A DNA stretch of 64,000 nt, taken from contig OY987298.1 of NCBI GenBank assembly GCA_963920635.1, positions 119,774,035 through 119,838,034 of the forward strand. The letters run 5' to 3'. The position numbers were made by a program, and so were the translations under genes. The stretch comes from Pseudeuparius sepicola (lineage: Eukaryota > Arthropoda > Insecta > Coleoptera > Anthribidae). This document shows positions 1-12,140 of this stretch, in pieces. The notes beneath the pieces are model-generated. The model was not told the origin of the DNA. It did not search any database and saw only the letters and a program-made list of their open reading frames with translations. Positions within the stretch are counted from its first letter, which is position 1; the number at the start of each line of letters is the position of its first letter.

Positions 1-70
1 ATATGGGACAAAATGCTTTGGTAATTGGCAACACCAAACTAGTTTCCAATATCTTATGGAAATTATGTAG

Positions 71-141
71 GAGGTGTGCAGACCACGACAGGTACCTGTT
101 TCGGGCTTGTTGGCCCTCATCAGGCAGACGTAGCGCACCTC
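71..141 (-). ncRNA. Hammerhead ribozyme, copy 1 of family A
   Basis: On the minus strand the core CUGAUGA is followed by a 4-bp stem II (GGGC/GCCC) with loop CAACAA, then GAAA, then a very short stem III formed by ACAGG and CCUGU with a UA loop, then the cleavage base C of GUC. Stem I closes outside with GAGGUG paired to CACCUC, after an internal loop of the sort that makes tertiary contact with loop II. All invariant core bases are present. Predicted cleavage lies between 87 and 86. This is the open-stem-I layout (type I) with minimal stem III typical of metazoan retroelement hammerheads. Activity is inferred, not shown. Confidence 0.85.
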
Positions 142-383
142 AGCCGAAAAGACCCAAACACGTTGGCTAAGTGAAATAGGAACTAGTATAATGCGGTGAG
201 CATTAACCATCCAACGCCATCTAGCTGGTACTGCCAAAACCAAAGCAATGTGAGTGTGTATATATCGACCGGTCGATCGACATATAAAAAGAACTCGGCA
301 AAGCGGCGCGGCGGATGGTTAATGCTCACCGCATTATACTAGTTCCTATTTCACTTAGCCAACGTGTTTGGGTCTTTTCTGCT

Positions 384-454
384 GAGGTGCGCTACGTCTG
401 CCTGACGAGGGCCAACAAGCCCGAAACAGGTACCTGTCGTGGTCTGCACACCTC
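384..454 (+). ncRNA. Hammerhead ribozyme, copy 2 of family A
   Basis: Same fold as copy 1 on the plus strand. The core reads CUGACGA, a change at position 7, which is the variable position of the hammerhead core (CUGANGA), so it should be tolerated. Stem II GGGC/GCCC with loop CAACAA, GAAA, stem III ACAGG/CCUGU and cleavage triplet GUC are all unchanged. Outer stem I pairs GAGGUG (384-389) with CACCUC (449-454). Predicted cleavage is between 438 and 439. Copies 1 and 2 face each other as an inverted repeat. Confidence 0.83.
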
Positions 455-897
455 CGAAGGACCCATACATAATTTCATTAGATATTGGAAACTAGTTTGG
501 TGTTGCATTTTGTCCCATATGCCACAAGCCATTTCTTTTAAAATTATAATGGGGAAACTAAATATTCATTTTGTTTAATCATCGTTTGGATATAGACGTA
601 AGCACACGAGGATTGAAACTCACGATTCGATCCTTGTTGATTTCTATATATTAGAAGATACTCGGTGATGAATCAAACGAGTTTCTTGGCCCCCGTATGT
701 ATGCTTCTTCTGGTTTTTACCACCGCGCCGCGCCGCTTTGCCGAGTTCTTTTTATATGTCGATCGACCGGTCGATATATACACACTCACATTGCTTTGGT
801 TTTGGCAGTACGAGCTAGATGGCGTTGGATGGTTAATGCTCACCGCATTATACTAGTTCCTATTTCACTTAGCCAACGTGTTTGGGTCTTTTCTGCT

Positions 898-968
898 GAG
901 GTGCGCTACGTCTGCCTGATGAGGGCCAACAAGCCCGAAACAGGTACCTGTCGTGGTCTGCACACCTC
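898..968 (+). ncRNA. Hammerhead ribozyme, copy 3 of family A
   Basis: Canonical core CUGAUGA, stem II GGGC/GCCC with loop CAACAA, GAAA, stem III ACAGG/CCUGU and GUC. Outer stem I pairs 898-903 with 963-968; the inner part of stem I gives four pairs next to the core (two of them G-U) followed by an internal loop. Predicted cleavage is between 952 and 953. A plus-strand transcript crossing copies 2 and 3 would be cut twice, releasing a 514-nt RNA (439-952). Confidence 0.87.
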
Positions 969-1362
969 CGAAGGACCCATACATAATTTCCATTAGATAT
1001 TGGAAGCTAGTTTGGTGTTGCCAATTACCAAAGCATTTTGTCCCATATGCCACAAGCCATTTCTTTTAAAATGGCATAGTTTGCAATTTGGTCTGTGGTT
1101 GCCATAAAACTTGATGATATCAAACACCTTACACAACCAGTGGTGGAGAAGTGGGTAAGTATAATATTACCGCACGCCGTGCGGCAATAGGGGATTGCCG
1201 CACGCCATGTTGACACATATTGATACAGTAATGACCAGTAAAAGAAACGTGTCAATTTTAGAAAAGTTACAGAAACATAATATAGATATGCACCTATTTT
1301 AAATAAAACTAAATGTTAATATTTTATAAGATACCATACGGTTGGAGATAACATATCGTATA

Positions 1363-2076
1363 CAGGGTGTCCCCAGATCGACTTAACAATAGGTAAGTGT
1401 GAAAGGCCAAAAATTTTCGAATTGAAACTTGACCTTTGGGGGATCAGCCTTGCTTGATTAGAGACTAATTTGCACCATATTTTTGTGTTCAAGCAGGCCT
1501 TGACAGAGTCAACTTGTTCATTTTCAGTTCGGGTAAACTATCTTTTCCTTAAGAGATGTCGAAAAATTTTATTAGAAAATGTTATTCAGAAAGCAAATTT
1601 AAGTTCCCGTAAAACAATCGGTACACTTCAAATTTTCCATTTTTTAGATTTTAGCGCAAATTAAGTACATTTAACAATTTTTTGTTAACAGAAAAATTTG
1701 TTCAGAATGCAAATTTAAAGCCCTGCACTAAATTTTAAGACAATCGGCGTACTTTTTTTTCCAAAAAATCAAGGTTACGCCTGTCATTGCTTTTGCGTTT
1801 GTTTGAATTATTGTGTTGTCGTTATTCAACATGCTTACTCTTGCTCACAGAATTTACTTAGTTAAGGGTTATGGTATTGGAAATGTTTCATACAAATAAA
1901 TATGTTATTAGTGTACCTATTTAACGAGAAATTTCCAGGTGTACATGTGTCTGTACCTGCTCTTTAAAATATTTAAATATGGTGCAAATGATGTCTAACA
2001 AAACAAGGCTGATCCCCCAAAGGTCAAAATTTTTCGTCTTTCACACCTATTTTCAAGTCGACTTGGGGACACCCTG
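1363..2076. mobile_element. Foldback DNA element, TA-flanked, CAGGGTGTCCCCA ends
   Basis: The left end CAGGGTGTCCCCAGATCGAC follows TA at 1361-1362, and the reverse complement (GTCGACTTGGGGACACCCTG) ends at 2076 before TA at 2077-2078. The inverted arms continue inward for about 80-95 bases, with the shared stretch about ccttTGGGGGATCAGCCTTG found near 1433-1455 and mirrored near 2005-2025. The interior is AT-rich without a coding frame. TA duplication and CAGGG ends point to a non-autonomous Tc1/mariner-type element. Confidence 0.8.
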
Positions 2077-2404
2077 TATAATACACGCGGTAGTTGAGAG
2101 TTTTTATCGCACTTGAATGATTGCAAAATTCGCCTACCGCTCGTTTTGCAAACTTCACTCGCATGAGTTAAGAACATAGCGGACCTAATAAGAACAGCGG
2201 ACGGAACTTAACCATGCACTGCGCAGGAATACTTTGCAGTGCTTCTTCGTGGAGACACGACGCACTATTCCCAATAAACATTTTTGGTTTTATTACAGTA
2301 ACCACAACTATTGGATTACCTACCGAACTTTTTGAAACACTTAAATGGAGAAATTTTTAAAGGTCATGTAATAGTTTATAAGTTAAGTACACTTTTATAA
2401 ACTT

Positions 2405-3040
2405 TATCTATAATGGGGTTAGTAATATTTCATGTGATTTACACATCAGTCCAATATCACGAATTGTGCGTCGAATCTCGTTCTTTAGTTCGTCCGGTGT
2501 TTGTGGATTGTTGATTTTCACGTAACCCCATAGAAAAATACTCCATGGGACTAAGATTGCACGATGTATAGATGGCCAGTTGACATTGCCATTTGCTATA
2601 AACGCATCGTTTCCCTAGCTGTGTGACATGTGGCACCATCTCGTTGGTACCACATATCGTTAAAATTTATAACGTGGCTGGCCTCAAAATGTCGAATCAT
2701 TCGGTAACGCTCACCATCCACCGTAATTGCTTGACCATTTTCATCCCCAAAAAAATAAGGGAAAATTATGCCCTCAGCACTTAGTGCACACCAAACAGTG
2801 ACAGGCTTTTCGTGGAGTTCTCTTGGATTTTCACTGCCCCAGTTCTGCTTGTTCTTCTGAATGGCCTTCATTATAGCTAAAAATGATTTTTTTTGAAGTC
2901 ATTATCAATTGCTGTGTTTCGAAGAATCCAATTAACAAAATTAAAATTACCACGCTGCCTATATGGTCAGTTGGCTTCAATTCTTGTGTTAGTTGGACCT
3001 TATACGCATTAAGATCGAAATCTATTTTAATATTCGCCAT
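2405..3040 (-). pseudogene. Dead Tc1/mariner-superfamily (DDE_3-like) transposase
   Basis: Read on the minus strand, pieces in several frames line up with the catalytic domain of a family common in insects. First comes a stretch with KVQLTQELKPTDH and W/FETQQ (about 2900-3000), then NWGSENPRELHEKPVTVWCA, FFGDENGQAITVDGERYR and WYQRDGATCHTA (about 2600-2850). A frame change leads to WSIFLWGYVK and NNPQTPDELKNEIRR (about 2440-2560). DGATCHTA holds the second catalytic Asp, and the region near WSIFLWGYVK should hold the third acidic residue. Frameshifts and missing 5' sequence show that it is a relic. Clear terminal repeats for this copy were not found. Confidence 0.8.
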
Positions 3041-3078
3041 GTAGTGGCCTGACTATAATGTAAGTATTAAAACTTATA

Positions 3079-3565
3079 CATTGATCGGCAGAAAGTTGGA
3101 CACAAATGGAAAACTTTTTTATTATTAATTTCTCAGAAAATTTTATTCTTGATAAAAGTTGGTGCATCATTTCAAACTCAAAACGCACATATCAAAGTTT
3201 AAATATCTCTTTTTGGATACGAGGTAGATTCAAAAATGTCAAAATAACTCAAGAGTAAAGTACCCTTATTTTTTAAAATACGCTAAAAAGTTATTTACAA
3301 AAGTTATTTGGAATCAAAGGAAGATGTCAGATTTAATGTTACTGCCACCTAGTAAAAAAAAGAAATTTATCTTTTTTTTTGTATTTTTTCGAGTACCCTG
3401 TGTATTACAAAAAACAGAATACCGCAAACGCAACTTATCATCGGATAACACATGAATTTGCTACTAAACTTTAATTTTGTTCGATTAGCAGCTAGAAATT
3501 TAAATTAATCAAAATCAGAGTTTAAAAATATTAAATTTTTGTGTCCAACTTTCTGCCGGTCACTG
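3079..3565. mobile_element. MITE with CAGTGACCGGCAGAAAGTTG-type terminal repeats
   Basis: A 28-bp inverted repeat, starting CATTGATCGGCAGAAAGTTG at 3079 and ending with the complement of CAGTGACCGGCAGAAAGTTG at 3565, is flanked by TA on both sides (3077-3078, 3566-3567). The 487-bp interior is AT-rich, lacks a coding frame and contains runs of A and T. This fits a non-autonomous Tc1/mariner element. It sits next to, but is not clearly derived from, the transposase relic at 2405-3040. Confidence 0.8.
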
Positions 3566-3584
3566 TATAACAAGTTTGTAATCT

Positions 3585-3680
3585 ACCATATAATATTAAT
3601 AATTCTCACAATACTCCAAACTAGAAGTACCCCATGCTTGTGCGGGGGTGGAGGGCAATTACTATTATTTTGTCTTCGTT
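3585..3680 (-). repeat. Dispersed repeat, copy 1 (family near 15050 and 25840)
   Basis: On the minus strand this reads AATAGTAATTGCC, then GCACAAGCATG, GGGGTACTTCTAG, TTTGGAGTATTG and GAATTATTA. The same ordered blocks occur on the plus strand at 15050-15165 and 25843-25945. The copies end in the same AATTATTATTA stretch. The class is unknown; it may be the end of a longer element. From here to 5435 no gene was recognised, only a weak GC-richer stretch near 4600-4760 without an open frame of note. Confidence 0.6.
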
Positions 3681-5435
3681 GCCATTTGCGGCTAGGGCCG
3701 ACTTTTTCCCGATAGAACTAGGATAGCATTCGCTTAAGTACTACGGAAAACCCTAGAAAACCGTAGTAATCCCCGTGAGTGTAGGGCAATTAGTAAATCA
3801 CACGTATATAAAGCTATTTAGGAGCAATGCCGTGAACCCACATTGTTGTCCAGCGCTCTTGACCATAGCGGTGTTTTTGAATGCCCCTGCCTCGACATCG
3901 GTTCGAACCAAGGGCGGTCGAAGGCAGAAAAAAAGTCAGCGCCGGTACGAGCGACGCCACCGCGGCTGCTGTTTTGGTAATTTTCAATGATCAGTACTTT
4001 TCATATTAAACTCATGTTCATATGAACTTTCTGCTTAAAATCAGTTTCTACAGTGTTAGTTTTAGTTACCTATGTCATTTATAAATATGTTTTATAAGGT
4101 GTACTTAGACTGTCATGTGAAACGCCCTATGTCTTTCTTATTAAGCGTTTTTGAACCAATGACATCCGTTTTACTGATTACATTTAGAAATGGGACAGCT
4201 TGTATAGAATAGAGGGAAACAATGGCGAAATTTGACCTGAAACCGCGAAAGAGGTGAATATAAATCAAGATTAATTGATTTTTAGCAGTAATTATAATAT
4301 CATCTAAAAAAATTAAATAGATTTTTTTATGCAACTATTAAACCTACACGGATAAAAACAATTCTTTCAAATTACGAACAATTTGGCACACAATATGGAT
4401 AGGCACATAGTTTCATAAAATATCAAAGTCCAAAAATATACACCAATCATAAAAAATGTCAGCCCTCGTCACACTTTTGCCCTATTTCTTTATTTTACTT
4501 GTTTTTACAATTATTTCGGTTCAGTTAAAAAAAATTCTTGATAGTTCTCTACGTTAAAAACAATGGTCGATCAAATCAAGATGGCGGTGTATATATATCT
4601 CCGGCTAGAATGGACCCTAGGCGAGCGTGGGCTCTCGAGGGCCCACTTCTCTCTATGGAGCCGTAACGGCCCTTTTTTATTCGGTCGCCACAGATTCACG
4701 GCTCATTTCAGGCTAGAATAGCGTTGGTATTGCCCTCTCAGGGCGACTGTAAGTGATTTCGCTTGGGGCAGTTTTAAAGCGAAATAACAGGTCGATATGG
4801 TTTCATTTTATAAACCCTACCATAAACTTGCTATGGAGTTGACTATGGATTCGGTGAATACAAAATGATCGAAGGTTACAGATATACAGTTTGAATACTG
4901 GAACACAATAATTTATACTTGACAGTTAAAACACCTTTTGTCAATTAAAGAATATTTATTTCCTTGTACAATATATAAACACATCGATCGTGACTGTGTG
5001 GCTACCAAAATATTCTTTGAAACCCCGTCGCGCTCGCATGATTTCCAACCATAAATTATCACTTCTAATAACGCATTCTTTCTGCATCGAAAATATTTAT
5101 GAAATTAACTAATGGGCCCCCTTAGGTGTTAAGATTAATGAATGAAAAGTACAAACAATATTAGGTAGTTATGTCTTTAATTCAAATGAGGCAGTCTGGA
5201 GTGCTGTTTGAAAACGACGAAGACAATTTGTTGTTATAGAATATACAAGATGCTCATTTTATATGAAAGCAAGCCCTGTATAAAAAAATATTTTTGCATT
5301 CTACTACGTTGCGAATAATTTAATACCCTCTCCCCCCATTAAAAAATAAAAATCATTGCAATTGTTTTTCAAGTATAATATAATAATATAATTTTCTGTA
5401 AATAAAGTTAAGGTAACTATATATAGGTATCGATA
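3681..5435. other. No gene recognised
   Basis: Mostly AT-rich sequence with short accidental frames. Two GC-richer patches stand out: 3880-3970, with many CG dinucleotides, and 4590-4760, with a GGGCTCTCGAGGGCCCAC dyad. Neither resembles a known exon, RNA gene or element end. Confidence 0.4.
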
Positions 5436-7040
5436 CAGTGTCCTCCAAAAAGTTCGCAGCGTAGACTAGAAATATTTTTTAATTAATGTTTTATTTTGAA
5501 ATCTAATTTTAGGGTTACCTTTTGCTTGAAAAAAGATGAAAAATGACCCACGCAAACGTGGCCATGTGACTTTCGTTATCTGTCAAAAATGGCATTTAAA
5601 AAAATATATCGCCAAAAATGGGTTTATTTGTTAAAATATCAAAAAGTTTTAATTGAAAACGTTGTTTCTTTTTCAATTTTACGTAAGTGTACAAATGTGG
5701 ACGCTCTAATAAAAGATTTAGTTTTTGCCAATTTTTAATAATAATTATGAAATTTCTGAAAATTTTAGAAACTTGCAACTTCGTAAAAACTTATTTATAT
5801 CACTAGATTTATCATTCTATTAACTTTTTATTGAAAATAATTACTGATAAGAATAGGTATTTTTCAAAATAAAATGATATTAACGCTTTAAAATCCTGTT
5901 AAGTTTTCTGCAAAGTTTAGCATTTGGGGTATAAATTTAGTTACATTACGTTTTCCAGTTGTAAATTGATGCCAAAATAATAATAAATTAAATTATAATC
6001 AAACTATTTTACGTATCTAAACGAAATTCTCGACTTTTATGGAACAAATAATTATTACTTGTCAGTTTAATTTCGCATTAATCGATATTGATGAGTAGGC
6101 CATGGAGAGAATTGAAGCAATTGTTTTTATTTGACAGTTTAATTATTAATACTCCTGAAACGGAGAATTGTAAAAACAATTGCTTCAGTTCTCAAAGTCA
6201 AGAATTTTGCATACATACCGTACTTTCACCGTTTTAGTAGACATAGGGGAATAGGCCGCGCGTCGCCGTGCGTCCAGCTTGGTTTGTCAGTCGTTGGCGG
6301 GGGGAGTACACAGTAGTCCCGCACCGCTTATCAGTCGAGTTTTGCGAGCAAAAAACACGCCCCGCCCCCCGCCAACGACTGACGAACCTAGCCGAATACA
6401 CGGCGGCGCGCCGCCCAGCCATGGCTATGTCTACTAAAACGGTGAAAGTACGGTAGAAACGTAAAATAGTTTGATGATAATTTAATTTATTATTATTTTG
6501 GCATCAATTTAGAAATTAAGTAACTACATTTATACCCTAAATGCTAGACGGTACATCAACTTTGCAGCAAACGTAACAGAATTTTAAAGTGTTAATATCA
6601 TTTCCTTTCGAAAAATTTGTATTCTTATCGTTAATTAGTAATAAAAAGTTAATAGAATGATAAAGTTAGTAATATAAAATAGTTTTTACGAAGTTACAAG
6701 TTTTTAAAATTTTCAGAAATTTCGTAATTACCTATTGTTAAAAATTGGCAAAAAAACTAAATCTTTTATTAGAGCATTCACATTTGGTACACTTACATAA
6801 AATTGAAAAAGAAACAACTTTTTGAAGTAAAACTTTTTGATATTTTAACAAATAAACTCACTTTTGGCGATATAATTTTTTAAATGTCATATTTGACAGA
6901 TAACGAAAGTCACATGACCACGTTTGAGTGGGTCATTTTTCATCTTTTTTCAAGCAAAAGCTAACCCCAATATTAAATTTTAAAATAAAACATCAATTAA
7001 AAATTTTCCCACTATGCTGCAAACTTTTTGGAGGACACTG
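5436..7040. mobile_element. 1.6 kb palindromic foldback element, CAGTGTCCTCC ends
   Basis: Starts CAGTGTCCTCCAAAAAGTT after TA (5434-5435) and ends with the complement before TA (7041-7042). Each arm is close to 780 bp and the two remain alignable almost to the centre; for example TTTGACAGATAACGAAAGTC at 6893 matches the mirrored stretch near 5570-5590. The axis, about 6240-6440, is GC-rich (GCCGCGCGTCGCC, GGCGGCGCGCC) and contrasts sharply with the AT-rich arms. It holds the shared flanking sequence CCGTACTTTCACCGTTTTAG, mirrored on both sides. No transposase frame is visible, so it is non-autonomous. Confidence 0.85.
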
Positions 7041-10000
7041 TATGATGTTCCAGAAAGTTATCCTAATCTGTCCAATCGACTCCAACTTATTACTCCAGAA
7101 ACAAAAAACCAATCATCAGTTATATTAATTTTAATCACACTTTAGAATGGTAGAATCACTGATGAGATGCAATATCGGGCAACAACACCTATCAATATAT
7201 TTAGAAAACACCTATCAATATATTTAGAAAACAATAAGCTTGAAATGCGAGTCCATCTGATAACTGTCATCAAGGAGATTTCTGCTGTGGTGTTAGATTT
7301 CCTCTGAAGATATGACCTATGAAATGTCTTGAGCATCCGTCAGAAGCGCCCTCCCCCCTGGGCCATATTGCGGCGTCGACAGTAATTCAATAGCAGTTTT
7401 TCCCGAGGAGAAATTGTCTACACATAAAAACGAATGGGGGTTGCAGGCCGTTTAGGCCCAGAATGGCATTCAAATTGTCGTCCTAGCACGTGGTTTGCCT
7501 TGATATACTGTTGTTTTGGCTTTGTCGGCTCATGAGGCTCATTTTTGCACAGACACTGTTGGAAAGTTTTTTTTCTGAACAAACGCCATGGTGAGGTTTG
7601 AATTTGAATCCATAGCCTCTAGTAGCATCTACTTACAATACAAATAGGTGTAATTCACAACTAATAATTGTTCATTGTTCTCTGCTCAACACAGGAACAC
7701 AGGAAATTTTCGGACAAAGCCTGCCTCAAAATGAGCTCTGCATTGGTTGTTATTTTGCGGTGGTGCAGAAGTAATGCCTTCCGCCACTGAGGCCGTAAGC
7801 CAACGCCAGATATTTTATAACAAAGAAATTGTAAGCCCGCATTTTCCCATGCGAAACCGTGCAATGCGGTTTAAAAATCCACTTTAAGCGAATTCAAGAG
7901 AGCAAGCACGGCCACTCATCCTTATTCTATAGGTAGTGAGAAAAATAGGACTTATTAAAAAAGGGGGGGTTGTACAGCTTGTTTTAGTAATAAGCTTAAT
8001 AGCATGACTAACATAAATTTAGTTTTAATTCTAGATATACATATAAAAGTCCATTAAATTGCTTATTTTTAGGACGAAAGATGTTAATAACCTATAAAAT
8101 AGTTAATAACTTACAAAAGTTTGTTTTTGTTTCGGTTCCCAGTTCAACACTGTTTTTGTTTTTTAATACAAAAAAGAAAGAAGTAATGGGCTCTGAAATG
8201 GCAAAATTATTAGAAATTTTAGTCCAGCAGTTCCCACAACTACTGTGGGATAAAGAATATCTTGCATTCCGTGACAAACTCGCAGTGGAAATGCCTGGAA
8301 GACGATTTTTTAAATAATATGGAAGCGTCCTATAGGTACTTTTCACTCGTTTGCACAAAATTTGGCAATACTATGGCCTGTACATTGTACAATGCGTTGG
8401 CATGTGTCTACGAGTATATTAGCAACTATTGGTTTTCTTAAAACCCGCCACCCGAGGCTGCTTCCGGGATATGGCTTCATTATTCTTTCGTGCCAATAAA
8501 TGCCGAATCTCTTACAAGGAAGTGAGGGGACATCGTATGGGTTCCTGTAAATTTTTTGGTGGAGCAATATTTGCTGTATTTCTTAAAAAGGCAGTTCCAA
8601 AACCACAAGAATTGGCGTCAAGTTCTAATCCCTCTGCTCCGATATTTATAATAGGAATCACTGATTGCCATTAATGCCAAACTAGAAGATTTTTTTTTTG
8701 TAATTGTAGAAACAGCTTCCTGAATGAGATGGTATGCTTGGATAACAATATGTTTTCCATCCACAGCCCGATGTTTCCCACCTTTTCAAGAATTCTTGTT
8801 TTATATCTTACCACATAGGTAGGCGGTGGAAGACATATCGGAGAAAGAACGTGCCCTATTTTCTTTAAAGTTCATTTTAAAATTTTTTGAAAAGTGGTTT
8901 TCCCAAGACGATGATTCCAAGCGAGGTCTTGCTGGAAGAGAGTCTATATTTTCAACAGCGGGCAAAAATAATTAACAAGACGATATGTTGGATAATTTGT
9001 GTTGAGTCACAACCGACTTAGCTATACAGCGATCGGCCTTTTTAACGAAATTTTTGGCACTTTGACTTAGTTACTTGTTTCTACTAAATCTTCAACGCTT
9101 TTACTTAAATGAAATAAATTCATAAATTTAAATAAGCACAATAACTTATAGCTCTACTTATAAGAAACATTCTTGATGTGGTTACATTTTTTTGATACAT
9201 AATGAGGCATATTTGGGAAAATAGAGGGAACTGTATTTATTGTAAACCGAACATTTGTGATAATTTTTTGTTGGTCAAATGATAACTATGTGGATTTGTG
9301 ATATATTCTCATTTTCCCGAAAATATAAACAACAGATACCTGTTGTAAAGGAAACCAATATTTTCTGATTGGAATAACATAATATAATAATCATATCATT
9401 TTTAAATTTAAAGCGAATGTAAGTTAAGCGCCTGCCTCCATGCACAGAAAACCTAGCTACTTCAAAGTATTATTACCAGGTTACAACAACAGGTCTTAAG
9501 CGTTTAGGGATTGCAAATTTCAAACAAGGTTAAACAGAGACACACTGGTCTCGTCGTAATATTCGCACAACCATATCGCTTAGTGCAGGTTAACTTATAC
9601 AAACTTGCCTTGCCATGCCCGAGTTCGTGGCTCGAAATTTAAGTTTGTGTGGTTGAGTAATGTGTACTACACGCCGCGCTTCGTGAAACTTATCGGGCAA
9701 TGCAAAAAAGTAGAGGAGGTGATGATCTATTTTATTTCTTAGTTCATCTGGCATCTGTGAATAGAGAAGGAATCAAGGATAATGAAATCCTTAGACTAAA
9801 AGAAAACAACGCAGAGGAGCTCAATAACCAAGAGAACATCGGGAAAGGTTCCACCCACGCTATATAGCGATCCCTTCTCCCGAAAAGGTGTCCATTAATA
9901 TTTTAAAACTCCCGGTTCCGCACAGGGGGTGTATATGGAGGAGTTCGCCCCGTCAGGGACGCGTAATAGGAATCTGATCGGAAATGCTTATGGGATCGCT

Positions 10001-12140
10001 CCCACTGACATGGAAATGCAATCTCGCCGTCTCTCGCAGCTTTGAAACGCGATATCCAGACCACAGTCGCGCTGGCTTTTACATACACTGTTATTATTCC
10101 AAACACATACCCAGTTTTCCTGTTTACGGGCATATGATGTTGTCGGTGTCTCTTGCAACCATTGTATCTAAAGGGTGTGGGAATTTCTGAATTGGTACAG
10201 TCCTTGTAGAAATCGATAAGCTCTATGTTTATGGAAATTCAACCTGGATCAATACTACATTAAAGACATGTCCATATAGCGACGAAAAAAAAAACAACAG
10301 GATGAATTAATAGTAAAAACGCATTTTTGTAAAATATTTTATAAAATAAAATCATGCAAATGGGTAGCTTGCAACGAATTTAATATTCAAAATAAAATAA
10401 AATGCCTGTTTGTTACGTCCCTCTAATTTGACAAGTTTACATTTTGGTAACTTTTGGTTTGAAATGAAGTCCATGGCTATAGTTGTAGTGTAAGTAACCA
10501 TAGAACGCATTAGATGTTTCAGTTTTTCTTTATATATTTGGTTCGGTTTACGGCTCTCAACAATTTTTTATATTTTCATTCTAGCATACGTTAGGTACAA
10601 AATACTCTTCCAAAATATAATACCTAGAAATCTCGCTTCTTCTAGTGGTTGAAGAGATCATCCCGTAATTCTTCATTTGAAAAAATAAAACAGCTGATCA
10701 TATAGTACACTTTGCCTCCAGAGAGATGTGTATTTCCTATTATGTTAAAAACACCCACCTCTGCACATGGGGAGTGTTTCGTGAGTTCACCCCTTACTTT
10801 GGTGCTTATAATATATAGCAATCGGCTTACAAAGTCTTATAATTCCAAGTGACACGTAAATGCAATTACATCGTGTGGTAACTATATACCGAGACCCGAG
10901 CCGAGACCAAAGTAGCATGAAGATTTTACGTACGTAACCTTCCAAATCGAACCATATCGCAAATTAGTACTTTTTTTAATTCCCAAAATATTTAGGGATC
11001 CCCTTTTTTAGATGAATTTTTACAAACTCTATCTTTCATGTGAACTTTTTTGCTTAAAATGAGATTTTTATTATTTAGATCCGAGACTATTAAAAATATG
11101 CTTTAAAATTTGAATTTGGAAATAATCTGCCCGGGAATATTTTAAGCTCAAGATTTCTTTCGTTATATCGTCAACATGTTTTCCAATGTCGCTCGAATTT
11201 CAGAAAATTTTAATGAAAGAGGAAGTTTCGAGGGCTCTTTTCTTGCCCCTCTTGTTTATTACCGGAAGTAAATTAGCACGTAAATTATTATAATAACATT
11301 CCAGTCACTTATTTCAGTTTATGTTCGACTTGGGTACTAATAAGCAACTCGACACGCGACAACCTACAATTTCTGGTGGAAAAAATGGCAAACATCCCTT
11401 TAGCTCATAAAAGTGTATATTAATTTTGCCCTCGCCTTGTGGGATAATTAAAATAAACACAAAACTAATAAAGTTCACTGCCTCGCTCACAAAGGAATCC
11501 TTTGTAAGTATTCCAGTCATCTTTAGTATGCCTTAAAGTTATTTACAAAGACAATATTCCGCCAGATGTGTAAAGTCACTTACAATTTATATGAAGATAA
11601 ATTACAAAGGACCCTAAACCGGGTAGGTACACAATAAACAGGGGTAGGCGCTACGGCGTAACTCAAAAATAGTAGAAGTTGTGTTAATTATTTAGGCTTT
11701 CAACATTCACTTTGTCTCCTTGTTGAAAACAGGAATACAGATTGTCCAATATTTTAACGGTGCATGTAAAAGTTATTATAAGGGGGGGGGGGACTTAAAA
11801 CAAACAAAGCAGATCGAAAATAAAATCTGCTTAAATTATTCACAGAATTAAATTTGAGATGTCTTTAAATCAATGAAACGAAATTTTTATTTTACACCAG
11901 TAAGGAAATGTAAATTATACAAATACAGTGACCAGCAGGCAGAGCGGACAAAACAAACTGGTTTTTTTTTATTTTGCGCTGAAATAAAAGACTGACAATG
12001 GGACTAGCATATATCGCGGTGATAATTATTATTGTAGAAGAAGGAAGTTTTGTAGTATATATTGAAATAATCATTGTATATAATGTTATATTTAGTATTA
12101 TTTGAATGTAGCCTTATTCGCTACACTACTCTGATACTAA
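7041..12140. other. No gene recognised over about 5 kb
   Basis: Many short open frames on both strands but none with a recognisable domain, strong codon bias or splice-linked partner. Features seen: a duplicated TATCAATATATTTAGAAAAC at 7191-7210 and 7214-7233, a short G run at 7970-7977, and a G11 run at 11781-11791. The frames at 8081-8317 and 8429-8674 were examined as a possible broken gene but matched nothing I know. The sequence is probably old, decayed repeat and intergenic DNA. Confidence 0.4.

Larger units (their letters stand above)
1..1071. repeat. Hammerhead-bearing repeat cluster (one inverted, two direct copies)
   Basis: Three copies of one repeat unit. Bases 1-312 read on the minus strand, 311-544 on the plus strand and about 726-1071 on the plus strand. 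The first and second form an inverted repeat meeting near 312; the second and third are direct repeats separated by about 180 bases of unrelated sequence. The third copy is the longest and includes a flank with a CGATCGACCGGTCG-type palindrome (about 760-775), mirrored at 268-283. The first copy runs off the window edge. Each copy holds a hammerhead ribozyme (listed separately). Mixed inverted and direct terminal repeats with hammerheads are known from Penelope-like elements, and tandem hammerhead units from animal retrozymes. No reverse transcriptase is visible here, so the class is inferred. Confidence 0.8.

Noticed and set aside
7155..7185. CTGATGAGATGCAATATC as a hammerhead core
   Set aside because: No GAAA after the short hairpin and no pairing flanks.
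8081..8674. Broken gene spanning two plus-strand frames
   Set aside because: No recognisable motif and equally long frames on the opposite strand.
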